Shown: one piece after another, positions 9,153 to 17,100 of the stretch
Position numbering within the stretch: the stretch's first letter is position 1
Layout of the letters: each line of letters begins with the position of its first letter
Assembly: GCA_964533215.1 (NCBI GenBank)
Contig: CAZHLJ010000001.1
Coordinates: 248,001 to 312,000, forward strand
Reading direction: 5' to 3'
Source: Bact-08 sp964533215
Lineage (GTDB): Bacteria; Bacteroidota; Bacteroidia; Bacteroidales; UBA932
DNA: 64,000 nt
Made by a program: the position numbers and the translations under genes
The notes under the pieces: model-generated
What the model was told of the DNA's origin: nothing
The model's input: the letters and a program-made list of their open reading frames with translations, nothing else
Database searches by the model: none

Positions 9153-10040
9153 ATGATAGAATTCAAAGAGATTGAGGTTTCAGATAAAAATTGGATTGAC
9201 GGATTGCTGAAATACTCAGACTACAGGGGAGCTGAATATTGCTTCACCAACCTTTTCATATGGTCAGGGATATACAAATCAAAAATTGCACGGTACAAGG
9301 ATTTTCTTTTACTGATGTCATGGGACGGAGAGACAGGCCGTTATCTTTACCCGGCGGGCAAAGGTGATAAAAAGGAGGCTATAGATATTATTATTGCCGA
9401 CGCAAGGGAGAGAGGAGAGAAAGCCATGCTTATAAGCATCTCTGCAGATACAAAAATGGAACTTGAAGAGATTTATCCCAATAGGTTTGAATTCTTTCCT
9501 GTGAGGGACAGCTTTGACTATATCTATGAAAGCGAAAGGCTTATATCGTTGACTGGAAAGAAGATGCAATCGAAGAGAAACCATATCAACAGGTTTAGGG
9601 AACTCCCTGATTGGAAATATGAAGATCTTACCAACGATATGATTCCCGAAATTTTTGAATTCAACAAAAAGTGGTGCAAGGAGGTTGAGTGTAATAAAAA
9701 TGAGACGTTGGGTTGGGAGGTGTGTGCAGTTTCAAAATGCCTCTCAAATTACTCCTCTCTTAATCTTAAAGGAGGCGTACTTAGAGTCGGTGGTGAGATT
9801 GTGGCTTATACAATAGGAGAGCCAATTAATTCGGATACTGTCATAATACATATAGAGAAGGCCTTTGCCGATGTCCAAGGCTCATATCCTATGATCAACA
9901 GAGAGTTTGCCGAGCGTCTTGCATCAGGATACAAGTATATCAACAGAGAAGATGATGCAGGTGATCCTGGACTGAGAAAGGCAAAAGAGTCTTATTATCC
10001 CGTTTTTATGCAAGAAAAATATGCAGCAAACATATTTTAG
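9153..10040 (+). CDS. DUF2156 domain protein, GNAT-fold
   Basis: A 295-residue cytoplasmic protein of the DUF2156 family, related to the C-terminal aminoacyl-transfer domain of phosphatidylglycerol lysyltransferases and to FemAB-like GNAT folds. Visible family features are the N-terminal DYRGAEYCFTNLFIW block and the C-terminal YKYINREDDAGDPGLRKAK block, which is conserved throughout the family. There is no membrane domain, so lipid lysylation cannot be assumed. It follows the S37 peptidase gene by 8 bases and is probably co-transcribed with it. The exact substrate is unknown. Confidence 0.85.
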   Translation: MIEFKEIEVSDKNWIDGLLKYSDYRGAEYCFTNLFIWSGIYKSKIARYKDFLLLMSWDGETGRYLYPAGKGDKKEAIDIIIADARERGEKAMLISISADTKMELEEIYPNRFEFFPVRDSFDYIYESERLISLTGKKMQSKRNHINRFRELPDWKYEDLTNDMIPEIFEFNKKWCKEVECNKNETLGWEVCAVSKCLSNYSSLNLKGGVLRVGGEIVAYTIGEPINSDTVIIHIEKAFADVQGSYPMINREFAERLASGYKYINREDDAGDPGLRKAKESYYPVFMQEKYAANIF

Positions 10041-10041
10041 T

Positions 10042-10049
10042 TATATTTG
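10042..10049 (+). promoter_or_regulatory. Candidate -7 element upstream of the GldE-like gene
   Basis: TATATTTG fits TAnnTTTG and begins 2 bases after the stop of the DUF2156 gene. No clear -33 box is seen. It would start transcription about 20 bases before the TTG start at 10075. Confidence 0.4.
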
Positions 10050-10074
10050 CGGCAGAAACCATTAGAATAGAGAA

Positions 10075-11094
10075 TTGGAACCTCCCAGTAGTACAATAGA
10101 CGATTATTTCTCCTTGGGGATACCCCTTATCCTCATCCTATTCTTCTATGCCCTTGCAAAGGGCTATGAAATGGCTTTTTTTTCTCTCTCAGCAAAAGAC
10201 TTGGACCAGCTTAAAGAAGATGGCTCAATGAGCTCTAAAAGGGCTTTAAAACAGCTTGCAAATCCAGAATATTTAAAGTGGACAATACGCCATACAGAAA
10301 CTTTGCTGCAAATTGCAGTATTGTTTATTGTGGCTGATCTTTACTACAGAATTTTTTCACCCGGTTCTCTTATCATTTTAGTTGCAATATTAATTTTAGT
10401 TGTAACTGCTATCATTCTGAAATATTCAGGAGTTGCTTTTAATGGCTTTTTGTTGGTTGAGGGAAGTCGCCGGAAGTTTGTGCGAAGGATGAGTTGGATA
10501 TTTTCAGCCTTACTTTTCATCGATTATCCTTTAAACCAAATACTTTCAAATTTTTCAAGTCGTCTACGTGAAACAAGAGAGGAGAGAGACGCTCACTCTA
10601 TGGAGGAATTTACTGAAGTAGAAGATGCTACAGATATGGAGGAGGTTGAGGAGAAGAAGTTATTAAAAGGCATTGTGGGCCTTTCCAATACCAGAGTGTT
10701 TCAGATAATGAAGCCGAGGGTTGAAATTGTCTCAATAGACATGGATATGAGCTCACAGCAAGTTATAAACAGGGCAATAGAGTGTGGCTTTTCCAGATTA
10801 CCGGTGTACAAAGATAGTCCGGACAACATAAGAGGGTTTCTCTATATAAAAGACCTTGTGAGGTATCTGAAGGGTGATACTATGGATTTTGATTGGCACA
10901 AACATATACGTGAAGCCTATTTTGTTCCGGGTAGTAAAAAGATAAATGACCTTCTTGAGGAGTTCCGTCATAAAAAGATGCATCTTGCGCTGGTAGTTGA
11001 TGAATATGGAGGTACCGATGGGATAGTTACTCTTGAGGATATACTTGAGGAGATAGTTGGGGAGATTTCTGACGAGACAGATAAGAATGAATAA
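10075..11094 (+). CDS. GldE-like DUF21/CBS-domain membrane protein, lacking the C-terminal CorC domain
   Basis: A 339-residue protein. Residues about 12-165 form a DUF21 (CNNM) membrane domain with the family motif GYEMAFFSLSAKDL; residues about 200-330 carry paired CBS domains (MKPRVEIVSIDMD, SRLPVYKDSPDNIRGFLYIKDL, ALVVDEYGGTDGIVTLEDILEEIVGEI). GldE and HlyC/CorC proteins normally continue for 80-100 residues into a CorC_HlyC domain; here the frame stops right after the second CBS domain, and the next gene starts 17 bases later. The start is a TTG; no upstream in-frame ATG fits. In Bacteroidota GldE is associated with gliding/type 9 secretion, but the function in non-gliding Bacteroidales is unclear. 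Confidence 0.8.
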   Translation: MEPPSSTIDDYFSLGIPLILILFFYALAKGYEMAFFSLSAKDLDQLKEDGSMSSKRALKQLANPEYLKWTIRHTETLLQIAVLFIVADLYYRIFSPGSLIILVAILILVVTAIILKYSGVAFNGFLLVEGSRRKFVRRMSWIFSALLFIDYPLNQILSNFSSRLRETREERDAHSMEEFTEVEDATDMEEVEEKKLLKGIVGLSNTRVFQIMKPRVEIVSIDMDMSSQQVINRAIECGFSRLPVYKDSPDNIRGFLYIKDLVRYLKGDTMDFDWHKHIREAYFVPGSKKINDLLEEFRHKKMHLALVVDEYGGTDGIVTLEDILEEIVGEISDETDKNE

Positions 11095-11111
11095 ACCGTT
11101 TTAATTTAGAT

Positions 11112-11747
11112 ATGGCACTTTTTTTTAGTAGAGAATTGGACAGTGGAGCAACAGTTTCCGTATGGGAAATTGTAGAGAGTGAAGAGGAGCTCCTCACTTT
11201 ATGTTCCGTTCCGAGTGATGAACTTGAAGAACTTCAACTCATCAAAAGCGGTGAAAGACGTCGCGAACGTCTTGCCGTAAGAGCTCTTTTGAACCAACTT
11301 TTTGAAGGTAAGGTTTATCTGGGACATCACGACAATGGAAGGCCATTTCTTCAAAACAGTCTTATCGAAATCAGCATTTCTCATACCTCCAGGTTTGCCG
11401 TAGTGCTTACTCATCCGGAGGAGAGTGTTGGGATTGATATCGAATCATTAAACAGAAATTTTTCTGCTGTTGAAAAGAAGGCTCTGTCACCTGAGGAGAT
11501 TGAGAATCTCAGCGACAGAAACAGGAGTCTTCACCTTGCAATCCACTGGTCTGCAAAAGAGGCAATTTACAAGAGGATGTCGCAATCCGATGTCGATTTT
11601 GCGCGTCAGATTGAGATCAAGAAATTTACGCCTAAAGACGAGGGCCAGATTGAGGCTATATTTATCCAGAAAGACGGCCAGGAGATGGAGTTTGAGCTAA
11701 ATTACGAAGTCTTCGAGGACCATGTCATGGCCTGGCTGGTAGGGTAA
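11112..11747 (+). CDS. 4'-phosphopantetheinyl transferase (Sfp-like)
   Basis: A 211-residue PPTase of the Sfp/HetI type. The magnesium-binding signature VGIDIE has Asp109 and Glu111, and the second signature WSAKEAIYK has Lys149/Glu150. SISHTSRFAVV upstream is the substrate-positioning SxSH motif. It would transfer the phosphopantetheine arm of CoA to acyl- or peptidyl-carrier proteins. No carrier protein or synthase gene is nearby. It follows the GldE-like gene by 17 bases; in Bacteroidota these two are often neighbours. A long inverted repeat begins 6 bases after its stop. Confidence 0.9.
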   Translation: MALFFSRELDSGATVSVWEIVESEEELLTLCSVPSDELEELQLIKSGERRRERLAVRALLNQLFEGKVYLGHHDNGRPFLQNSLIEISISHTSRFAVVLTHPEESVGIDIESLNRNFSAVEKKALSPEEIENLSDRNRSLHLAIHWSAKEAIYKRMSQSDVDFARQIEIKKFTPKDEGQIEAIFIQKDGQEMEFELNYEVFEDHVMAWLVG

Positions 11748-11753
11748 GGATTC

Positions 11754-11854
11754 GGTTTGCCACTCCAAAATGTAAAGCCCTTTTTATCAATTATTTACGA
11801 CTTACATCCATAAATAACTGTATATTATTTAAATACATTTTGGAGTGGCAAACC
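11754..11854. repeat. Long inverted repeat IR1, 21-bp perfect arms around a 59-base centre
   Basis: Arm 1 (11754-11774) begins GGTTTGCCACTCCAAAATG and arm 2 (11834-11854) is its exact reverse complement. The 59-base centre is AT-rich and contains a nested TTATTTA/TAAATAA pair. It fills the space between two convergent genes (PPTase and peroxiredoxin). There is no T-run of the usual intrinsic type, although transcripts from both sides could fold into a long stem. The arm is nearly the same as that of the palindrome at 63960-63992 (13 of 14 bases). Confidence 0.85.
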
Positions 11855-11864
11855 AATTAGTGGA

Positions 11865-12314
11865 CTAAGAGTCAAGTATCTGTTTACTATGTGCTTTTGT
11901 GTCAACCTTTTCGATAATATCGGAGATTGTTCCGGTTTCGTCTATAATATATGTTTTTCGGATAATACCGTCATACTCCCTTCCCAAAAATTTTTTTCTT
12001 CCCCAAGCTTCGTAAGCTTTGAGGATAATTGCCTCTTTGTCTGAGATAAGAGGAAATGGCAATTTGAACTTCTCAATAAATCCTTTGTGGGATTTTAAAT
12101 TATCCTTGCTCACACCCACAATCTTGTAACCCATTGACTCAAACCTTTGGTAATTGTCTCTCAGGTCGCAAGCTTCTGCAGTACACCCGGGTGTGTTATC
12201 TTTGGGATAAAAATAAAGAACAAGTTTCTTTCCCTTGAAATTGGCAAGTCCTATTTCTTTGCCATCCTGATCTATACCGGTGAAGTCCGGTGCTTTGTCG
12301 CCTATTTTTAACAT
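11865..12314 (-). CDS. bcp: Thioredoxin-dependent peroxiredoxin, BCP/PrxQ type
   Basis: A 149-residue peroxiredoxin. The peroxidatic cysteine is Cys44 in KDNTPGCTAEACDLRD and the likely resolving cysteine is Cys49, the PrxQ CxxxxC pattern. The C-terminal DTKAHSKQIL is the family's closing motif. It reduces hydrogen peroxide and organic hydroperoxides with electrons from thioredoxin. It is a single gene on the minus strand, ending 11 bases from the inverted repeat IR1. Confidence 0.95.
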   Translation of the reverse strand: MLKIGDKAPDFTGIDQDGKEIGLANFKGKKLVLYFYPKDNTPGCTAEACDLRDNYQRFESMGYKIVGVSKDNLKSHKGFIEKFKLPFPLISDKEAIILKAYEAWGRKKFLGREYDGIIRKTYIIDETGTISDIIEKVDTKAHSKQILDS

Positions 12315-12387
12315 ATCTGTGTGTTTTATTATTAAACAGCAAATCTTTAGAATTGTTCTAGATATCTATTAAAATTCACAAGGAAAA

Positions 12388-12454
12388 TGAATGTGCCGGA
12401 AGATAGTGCTTATTATTAACCCCCATTAATAAATATTATCATCTGGCACACTCA
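12388..12454. repeat. Imperfect inverted repeat IR4 with nested AT hairpin
   Basis: The segment at 12388-12408 (ATGAATGTGCCGGAAGATAG...) pairs with 12434-12454 over 17 of 21 positions; inside it TTATTAA and TTAATAA form a further stem around a CCCCCA loop. The whole folds as one long hairpin. It begins 14 bases beyond the stop of the outer-membrane receptor gene on the minus strand, so it may be the 3' structure or terminator of that transcript. Confidence 0.6.
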
Positions 12455-12467
12455 TAATACTTTTCAT

Positions 12468-14900
12468 TTACATCTTTATATCGTCGGTGACACCTCCTTC
12501 TACTGACCTGACTTTTTTATTGAAGTGCCCGAAATTAAACCTGACCCAGAACTTGATTATTCGTCCGGCCTCTTGGTGCTGATCCTTGAGGTAGAAATTG
12601 TCGCTTTGCATTTCGTTTATTATTATTCTTTTGTTCTTAAACGGATTTGAGACTGTAAAACCACCGGCTAATCTATCCTTGATTATTGTCTGATTCATGG
12701 ACAAGGAGTATCTGCAATTAAGGTTTGCTTTTACTGACTGGGCATATGTTTGGTTTGTCCCGAGCGAGAAGTTACCGGATATCAGTGTACTTTTCCATAT
12801 TTTTTTCTCTAAATTGAAACTTCCTGAAAAAGTGGTGTTTGAATTATCCAGTGAAATGCCTGAGTAAAAATTTTTGTACCCTTCAATTCCTATGAAATAT
12901 GCCAGGGATTTATAGTTGCCTGTTAATTCCATCGCTGCACCTACTCTTTTTTTACTTCCTATATTCTCATAGGTGGTCAAATTGACATTCCCAACATCTG
13001 TCTTGGTTACTCTTTCGATTGACCTGTCAGTCAAATCTGAAACAATTCTGCATATTAAAAACCCATTTATAAAACTAGTCATTGATAATACGCTTGCAGA
13101 ATGAGTGATTTCCGATTTCAAACCGGGGTTCCCGACGGAGATGTTGTATGGATCGGTCTTATTTATATATGGATTCAGGAGGTTTATTCCCGGATTGGAT
13201 CTTTTGTTTGAATAATAAAAATTGAAAACGGTCTTATTACTTGGTTTGTAGCTAAGTTGAAATCTGGGAGAGATTTGCAGGTTATTATAGCTGAGTGGAG
13301 AAGCCGTGCCCATATTGTAGAATTTTCCGGAATTGTTTAAAATTTCTGTAGTGGCTCCGGCAGATATGCTTATTTTGTTATAAGTAAATAAGTAAATGAA
13401 CCAGGCGCTGAATATCTGCTGTGTATATTTCAGACCGTTGGTTTCTGGTATTATATTGTTCGTCCCTGCTTCGTAGTTGAAATAATCCGAGTTGTTTGTA
13501 TACTGACGGTTAATGTATGAACCATTAATGCTGATTCTATTTTTGCTGTTAATTAGCAGATTGAATAAACATGAGATGTTGTTTTGAATCGACTCGGTTT
13601 TAACCTTTGTAGCCTGATTTTTCCTAGTATCCAGCATGGAAAAGCTACTGTTTTCATTGCATGTGTTGGAGAGGTTGTACCGAATGCTGAGGAACCCTTT
13701 ATTGTCTTTAAACATTTCCCAGTACTGGATGCCTCCATTGATCCTAGGTGAGGTTTTTGTTTGGAAGATATTGCCTGAGGTAATATCCCTTATGATATTT
13801 CCTGATATATCCTTGATGGTTATATTGTTTTTTGATAGCGAATTGTCGTTCGACAAGCTAGTGGATAGAGAGAACGACAATGTTTTTTTATCCCTAAACT
13901 CGTGGCTGCCTCCCAGGGAGATGCTATTACCTGTCGAATTCGACTCTTTGCTGCCGGATTTATATGTATACCTGTTGGTTTCACTGAGGAAGTTCTCCTG
14001 ATAACTCTTTTGTTCCAGTGGCTCCGGGTTTCTTGTCTGTAGGTTGTAATCCAATGAAAAAATCTCTTTTCCAACTTTAAAAACAATACCTGGTTTAACT
14101 CCGTAACTATTGTCGGTACTTGCACTAAGATTCGTTTCGCAAGCATATCCGTCCGGAAGAGGCTTGCTTAAAATAATATTGATGACAGCATCTACATTGC
14201 TGTACTCAGGTGGGGCAGGAGAAATTACCTCAATGGTTTTCATATAATCGGCATTGATGAAGTTCATCGGGAACTGCCTGCTGCTGCTGATCAGCCGATA
14301 CTCCTTGCCATTAACCAATATCATATAGCTTTTATTAGGAGCTTGGCATTCAATCTTCCCTTCTGCATTTACCCTGATCTGCGGAACCTTTTCCATCATC
14401 CTCAGCATATTGAATTTGAACCTGTCAGGATCCTGCTGCACGTCGTAAGTTATCTTATTCACTTCGTATGTAATTAGAGCAACCTTGGCGGTGACAGTAA
14501 CAGCTCCGAGGAGCTTCCCTTCGGATATCTTTATCAGTCCGATATTTATAAATGTGCTATTATCAGTAATCCTCACCTTTCTTTTATCAGGCTGATATCC
14601 CATGCTCTCGGCATGTACAATGAAGTTCCCGCTATTGCTTGCAGTGAGTATGAAAACGCCGTTGCTGTCTGTTATAGAGGTGCAGATGATTTTGTTTTCC
14701 AGGTCTTTTGAAAGGGATAATGTTACGTATTGTAGTTTGTTGCCTGAATTGTCTTCTACAATACCGGTAATGATGCACCTGAGCGAATCTTCTTTTGGAA
14801 CTGATGGCTCATTCTGGTTTTTTGCTCTTGCCGTGAGACTAACAATAATGGTAAAAAAAATCACAGATAATCTGATTTTTGCAGACAAATAGTTTTTCAT
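12468..14900 (-). CDS. Outer-membrane beta-barrel receptor (CarboxypepD_reg-like, plug, OMP_b-brl_3)
   Basis: An 810-residue protein with a signal peptide (about 1-26, ending TARA). Residues about 38-125 are a carboxypeptidase-regulatory-like domain (ITGIVEDNSGNKLQYVTL). A plug-like region follows (about 135-245) with MMEKVPQIRVNAEGKI and YMILVNGKEYRL, typical of the TonB-receptor-like outer-membrane family with the OMP_b-brl_3 barrel; the rest is a barrel rich in aromatic-asparagine strands. No TonB box is obvious. The substrate is unknown and there is no SusD partner. It lies downstream of a membrane-bound TPR/HTH protein gene on the same strand, with a 145-base gap that contains a repeated motif (14956-15059), which suggests specific control. 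Confidence 0.85.
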   Translation of the reverse strand: MKNYLSAKIRLSVIFFTIIVSLTARAKNQNEPSVPKEDSLRCIITGIVEDNSGNKLQYVTLSLSKDLENKIICTSITDSNGVFILTASNSGNFIVHAESMGYQPDKRKVRITDNSTFINIGLIKISEGKLLGAVTVTAKVALITYEVNKITYDVQQDPDRFKFNMLRMMEKVPQIRVNAEGKIECQAPNKSYMILVNGKEYRLISSSRQFPMNFINADYMKTIEVISPAPPEYSNVDAVINIILSKPLPDGYACETNLSASTDNSYGVKPGIVFKVGKEIFSLDYNLQTRNPEPLEQKSYQENFLSETNRYTYKSGSKESNSTGNSISLGGSHEFRDKKTLSFSLSTSLSNDNSLSKNNITIKDISGNIIRDITSGNIFQTKTSPRINGGIQYWEMFKDNKGFLSIRYNLSNTCNENSSFSMLDTRKNQATKVKTESIQNNISCLFNLLINSKNRISINGSYINRQYTNNSDYFNYEAGTNNIIPETNGLKYTQQIFSAWFIYLFTYNKISISAGATTEILNNSGKFYNMGTASPLSYNNLQISPRFQLSYKPSNKTVFNFYYSNKRSNPGINLLNPYINKTDPYNISVGNPGLKSEITHSASVLSMTSFINGFLICRIVSDLTDRSIERVTKTDVGNVNLTTYENIGSKKRVGAAMELTGNYKSLAYFIGIEGYKNFYSGISLDNSNTTFSGSFNLEKKIWKSTLISGNFSLGTNQTYAQSVKANLNCRYSLSMNQTIIKDRLAGGFTVSNPFKNKRIIINEMQSDNFYLKDQHQEAGRIIKFWVRFNFGHFNKKVRSVEGGVTDDIKM

Positions 14901-14955
14901 TCAAGCTTTTTTTCAAAAATGGCTCGATTTTAAACTAAAGCCAAGTTAACTGCAA

Positions 14956-15059
14956 AAGTTTCAGAAAGTTGCGCTAGCTATTTTGATAAATATAAGAAAA
15001 TCAGTACAATGGTGCTGCTAAGTTTCAAAAAGTTGCGCAAAAATTTTAGTGTGTTGCGC
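14956..15059. promoter_or_regulatory. Repeated GTTGCGC motif upstream of the receptor gene
   Basis: AAGTTTCAGAAAGTTGCGC (14956-14974) recurs as AAGTTTCAAAAAGTTGCGC (15020-15038), 18 of 19 bases identical; a third GTTGCGC is at 15053-15059, just inside the end of the regulator gene. Centre-to-centre spacings are 64 and 21 bases, close to six and two helical turns. On the minus strand these sites lie upstream of the receptor start at 14900. The layout is that of an activator or repressor binding array, and the TPR/HTH protein next door is the obvious candidate. Confidence 0.55.
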
Positions 15060-16824
15060 TCTTTTCAAATATTGAAAAGGCAATTTCTGGATTAAAAGGC
15101 AAACCTTTGGAAGAGAGTATTTTTTCTTTGATCTTTGTTTTGATAGCCCTTATACTTGCCTGGGAATTATTGAGTAGTTCTGCAATATCTTTATTGTTGA
15201 AGTTTAGTTCCACCAATACCAGGATCACTGTTTCAAGATCGGAAAGATTTGTGATATATCTGACATTTGGACATACGGAAAGGAACTCTTCATTATTAGC
15301 AATGTTTGACACGTTGTTTTTTGAAAGTGTCTTTATATTGTCGATTGCGTTTTTCAGATCATCGGAGAGCTCTTTGGAATATCTTCTGGTCTTGCTTGCA
15401 TGGTTATATGCCTCCTCTACCAGTTTTGGCAGGGCTCCTGCAGAAGCCTCATGTACAAGGTTGATGGATTTCACTCTATTCAACTCTGCCTCCAGTGACG
15501 AGATTTTCTCCTCCAAATTTTTATTCTTTAGCTTATGATACAAACTTCTTCCTTGTGAATACAGAATAGCGCCTGAAAGCAGTATTGCCAGAATTATTGT
15601 GGACAGTATAAATGCCATTTTACCTTTGGCGATTTTTGCTATTTGTGCATCTTTCCTGAATATATCATACTTTTTTTCAATCTCGTATGAGTTATTCTTA
15701 ATTTTTTTGCTGAAAAAAGTAAGAGATGCGAAGTACGCACTCCTGTAGTTATTATAAGCTGTCTGATAATCTCCAGATTTGGCATAACTTTCAGCCAGAG
15801 AAGCATAGGCAGGGCATGCGCTCAGGTACAGGCTTTCCGGTTCCTTATTATAAGACTCTTCTTTAACAGCCGAAAGTGCTAATATTCTATAATGGAGGAG
15901 ACTGTCTCTCATTTGCATCTTTTCGAAATAGCGGGCTAAAGAACCATACAACTCAAAGATATGGACGTTAATAAGTCCTTTGCTCTCCTTGAGCCGGATC
16001 ATCTTCCTTACATTCTCTATTGCATCTTCATATTGTCTCTTCCGGTAATAATAGTTATCACTTGCCTTGTAAAAATAGTACAGCACGTTTGGCGATGTGA
16101 TGTCAAAACTTGCAGCATTATCAAGCATTTTCCGGGCAATATTGTCTTTGTCCTGCAGTAAATAGAGGTTTGACAGATCTATAAATGCTATTGCGGCGTC
16201 ATCCTTGTTACCCAGTTTTTTGTTTATGCCAGAGCTTTTTGCAATATAACTTATTCCTTTTGCGTATTCATAATGAGTTATTGCGGCTCTTCCGAGATAT
16301 GTGTATATCTGACTTTCAATATCCGGATTCGTTATCTTACACTCTGTGAATATCTTTTCTGTTTCCTGGATATTCGAGTAAGCTCTCGATTGTATTGAGT
16401 CCTGATCAAAAACCTTAACACCGGAAACAATTTTGAAAGAGGCAGGAATGGGTATTTGGCTAAATCCTGGTATGGCGGAATAGAGAAGTGAACGGCACAA
16501 ATTGAGTGAGTCCTTTTTCTTCCGATACCAATTAATGGATGAATAAATCGCTGTGTCATTTCTGTCGTAAATGAAGGATTTGCACTTTGCGATCTTTAAC
16601 AGTAATGTATGATATGCAGCGTTGCCTTCTGATAGTTGCGCGGTGTCTATGGATTTAAGGCTTTCTAGTATAGCTTCAGGCTTGGTAAATCCGAATCCGT
16701 TATTATTTAAGTTTAAGCTCTTGTCCCATGATTCAAGTTTCTTATTTAGTAACTTTTGCTCTCTATTGCAGGATGTGCAACAAATGAATATGCAAAGCAT
16801 TATTATGCCTGGAAGTTTCTTCAT
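15046..16824 (-). CDS. Membrane-anchored TPR protein with C-terminal HTH (putative transcription regulator)
   Basis: About 592 residues from the preferred ATG at 16824 (MKKLPGIIMLCIF); an upstream ATG at 16845 would add seven residues before the signal. The N-terminus is a lipoprotein-like signal with CCTSCN. Residues about 40-385 are helical repeats of the TPR kind (AYASLAESYAKSGDYQTAYNNYRSA). A membrane segment lies at about 400-422 (AFILSTIILAILLSGAILY), then a coiled coil (to about 460) and a C-terminal helix-turn-helix (ELNFNNKDIAELLNNSQASI, about 535-570) resembling LuxR/GerE-type domains. Bacteroidota have many such TPR-TM-HTH regulators, proposed to sense envelope signals. It precedes the receptor gene on the same strand. 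Confidence 0.78.
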   Translation of the reverse strand: MKKLPGIIMLCIFICCTSCNREQKLLNKKLESWDKSLNLNNNGFGFTKPEAILESLKSIDTAQLSEGNAAYHTLLLKIAKCKSFIYDRNDTAIYSSINWYRKKKDSLNLCRSLLYSAIPGFSQIPIPASFKIVSGVKVFDQDSIQSRAYSNIQETEKIFTECKITNPDIESQIYTYLGRAAITHYEYAKGISYIAKSSGINKKLGNKDDAAIAFIDLSNLYLLQDKDNIARKMLDNAASFDITSPNVLYYFYKASDNYYYRKRQYEDAIENVRKMIRLKESKGLINVHIFELYGSLARYFEKMQMRDSLLHYRILALSAVKEESYNKEPESLYLSACPAYASLAESYAKSGDYQTAYNNYRSAYFASLTFFSKKIKNNSYEIEKKYDIFRKDAQIAKIAKGKMAFILSTIILAILLSGAILYSQGRSLYHKLKNKNLEEKISSLEAELNRVKSINLVHEASAGALPKLVEEAYNHASKTRRYSKELSDDLKNAIDNIKTLSKNNVSNIANNEEFLSVCPNVRYITNLSDLETVILVLVELNFNNKDIAELLNNSQASIRAIKTKIKEKILSSKGLPFNPEIAFSIFEKSATH

Positions 16825-16878
16825 AGTTCGTCTGGTATTAGACAAATATATAAAACTTTAGCCGTATTTAAGTCTTTA

Positions 16879-16984
16879 TGACCAAGTCATTCGTGGCAAT
16901 ACGCAGTAATTCAATAGATTAATCTTAAAAACGAAAGGGTTTAATCGTTTGATTATCAAATTAATGCCACGAATGACTTGGTCA
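16879..16984. repeat. Long inverted repeat IR2, 20-bp perfect arms around a 66-base centre
   Basis: Arm 1 (16879-16898) is TGACCAAGTCATTCGTGGCA and arm 2 (16965-16984) is its perfect reverse complement. The 66-base centre holds a nested AAACGA/TCGTTT pair. The element sits between the start of the TPR/HTH gene and the end of groEL, beyond groEL's own terminator. The build is the same as IR1 (arms of about 20 bp, AT-rich centre of about 60 bases, nested short stem) although the arm sequence differs. Confidence 0.82.
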
Positions 16985-17011
16985 GATGTGGCGCAGCATG
17001 GCGGACACATA

Positions 17012-17047
17012 TAAAACAAAAGTGCTGCTCGGTAAGGAGCAGCACTT
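17012..17047 (-). terminator. Intrinsic terminator of groES-groEL
   Basis: An 11-bp perfect stem, AAGTGCTGCTC (17020-17030) with GAGCAGCACTT (17037-17047), closes a 6-base loop. Read on the minus strand it is followed by a T-rich tract (TTTGTTTT), as expected for a Rho-independent terminator 54 bases past the groEL stop. Confidence 0.85.
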
Positions 17048-17100
17048 CCAACATTTAGTCATTGAGGCATATTACATTAACCATCAATATTTTGAGCAGT

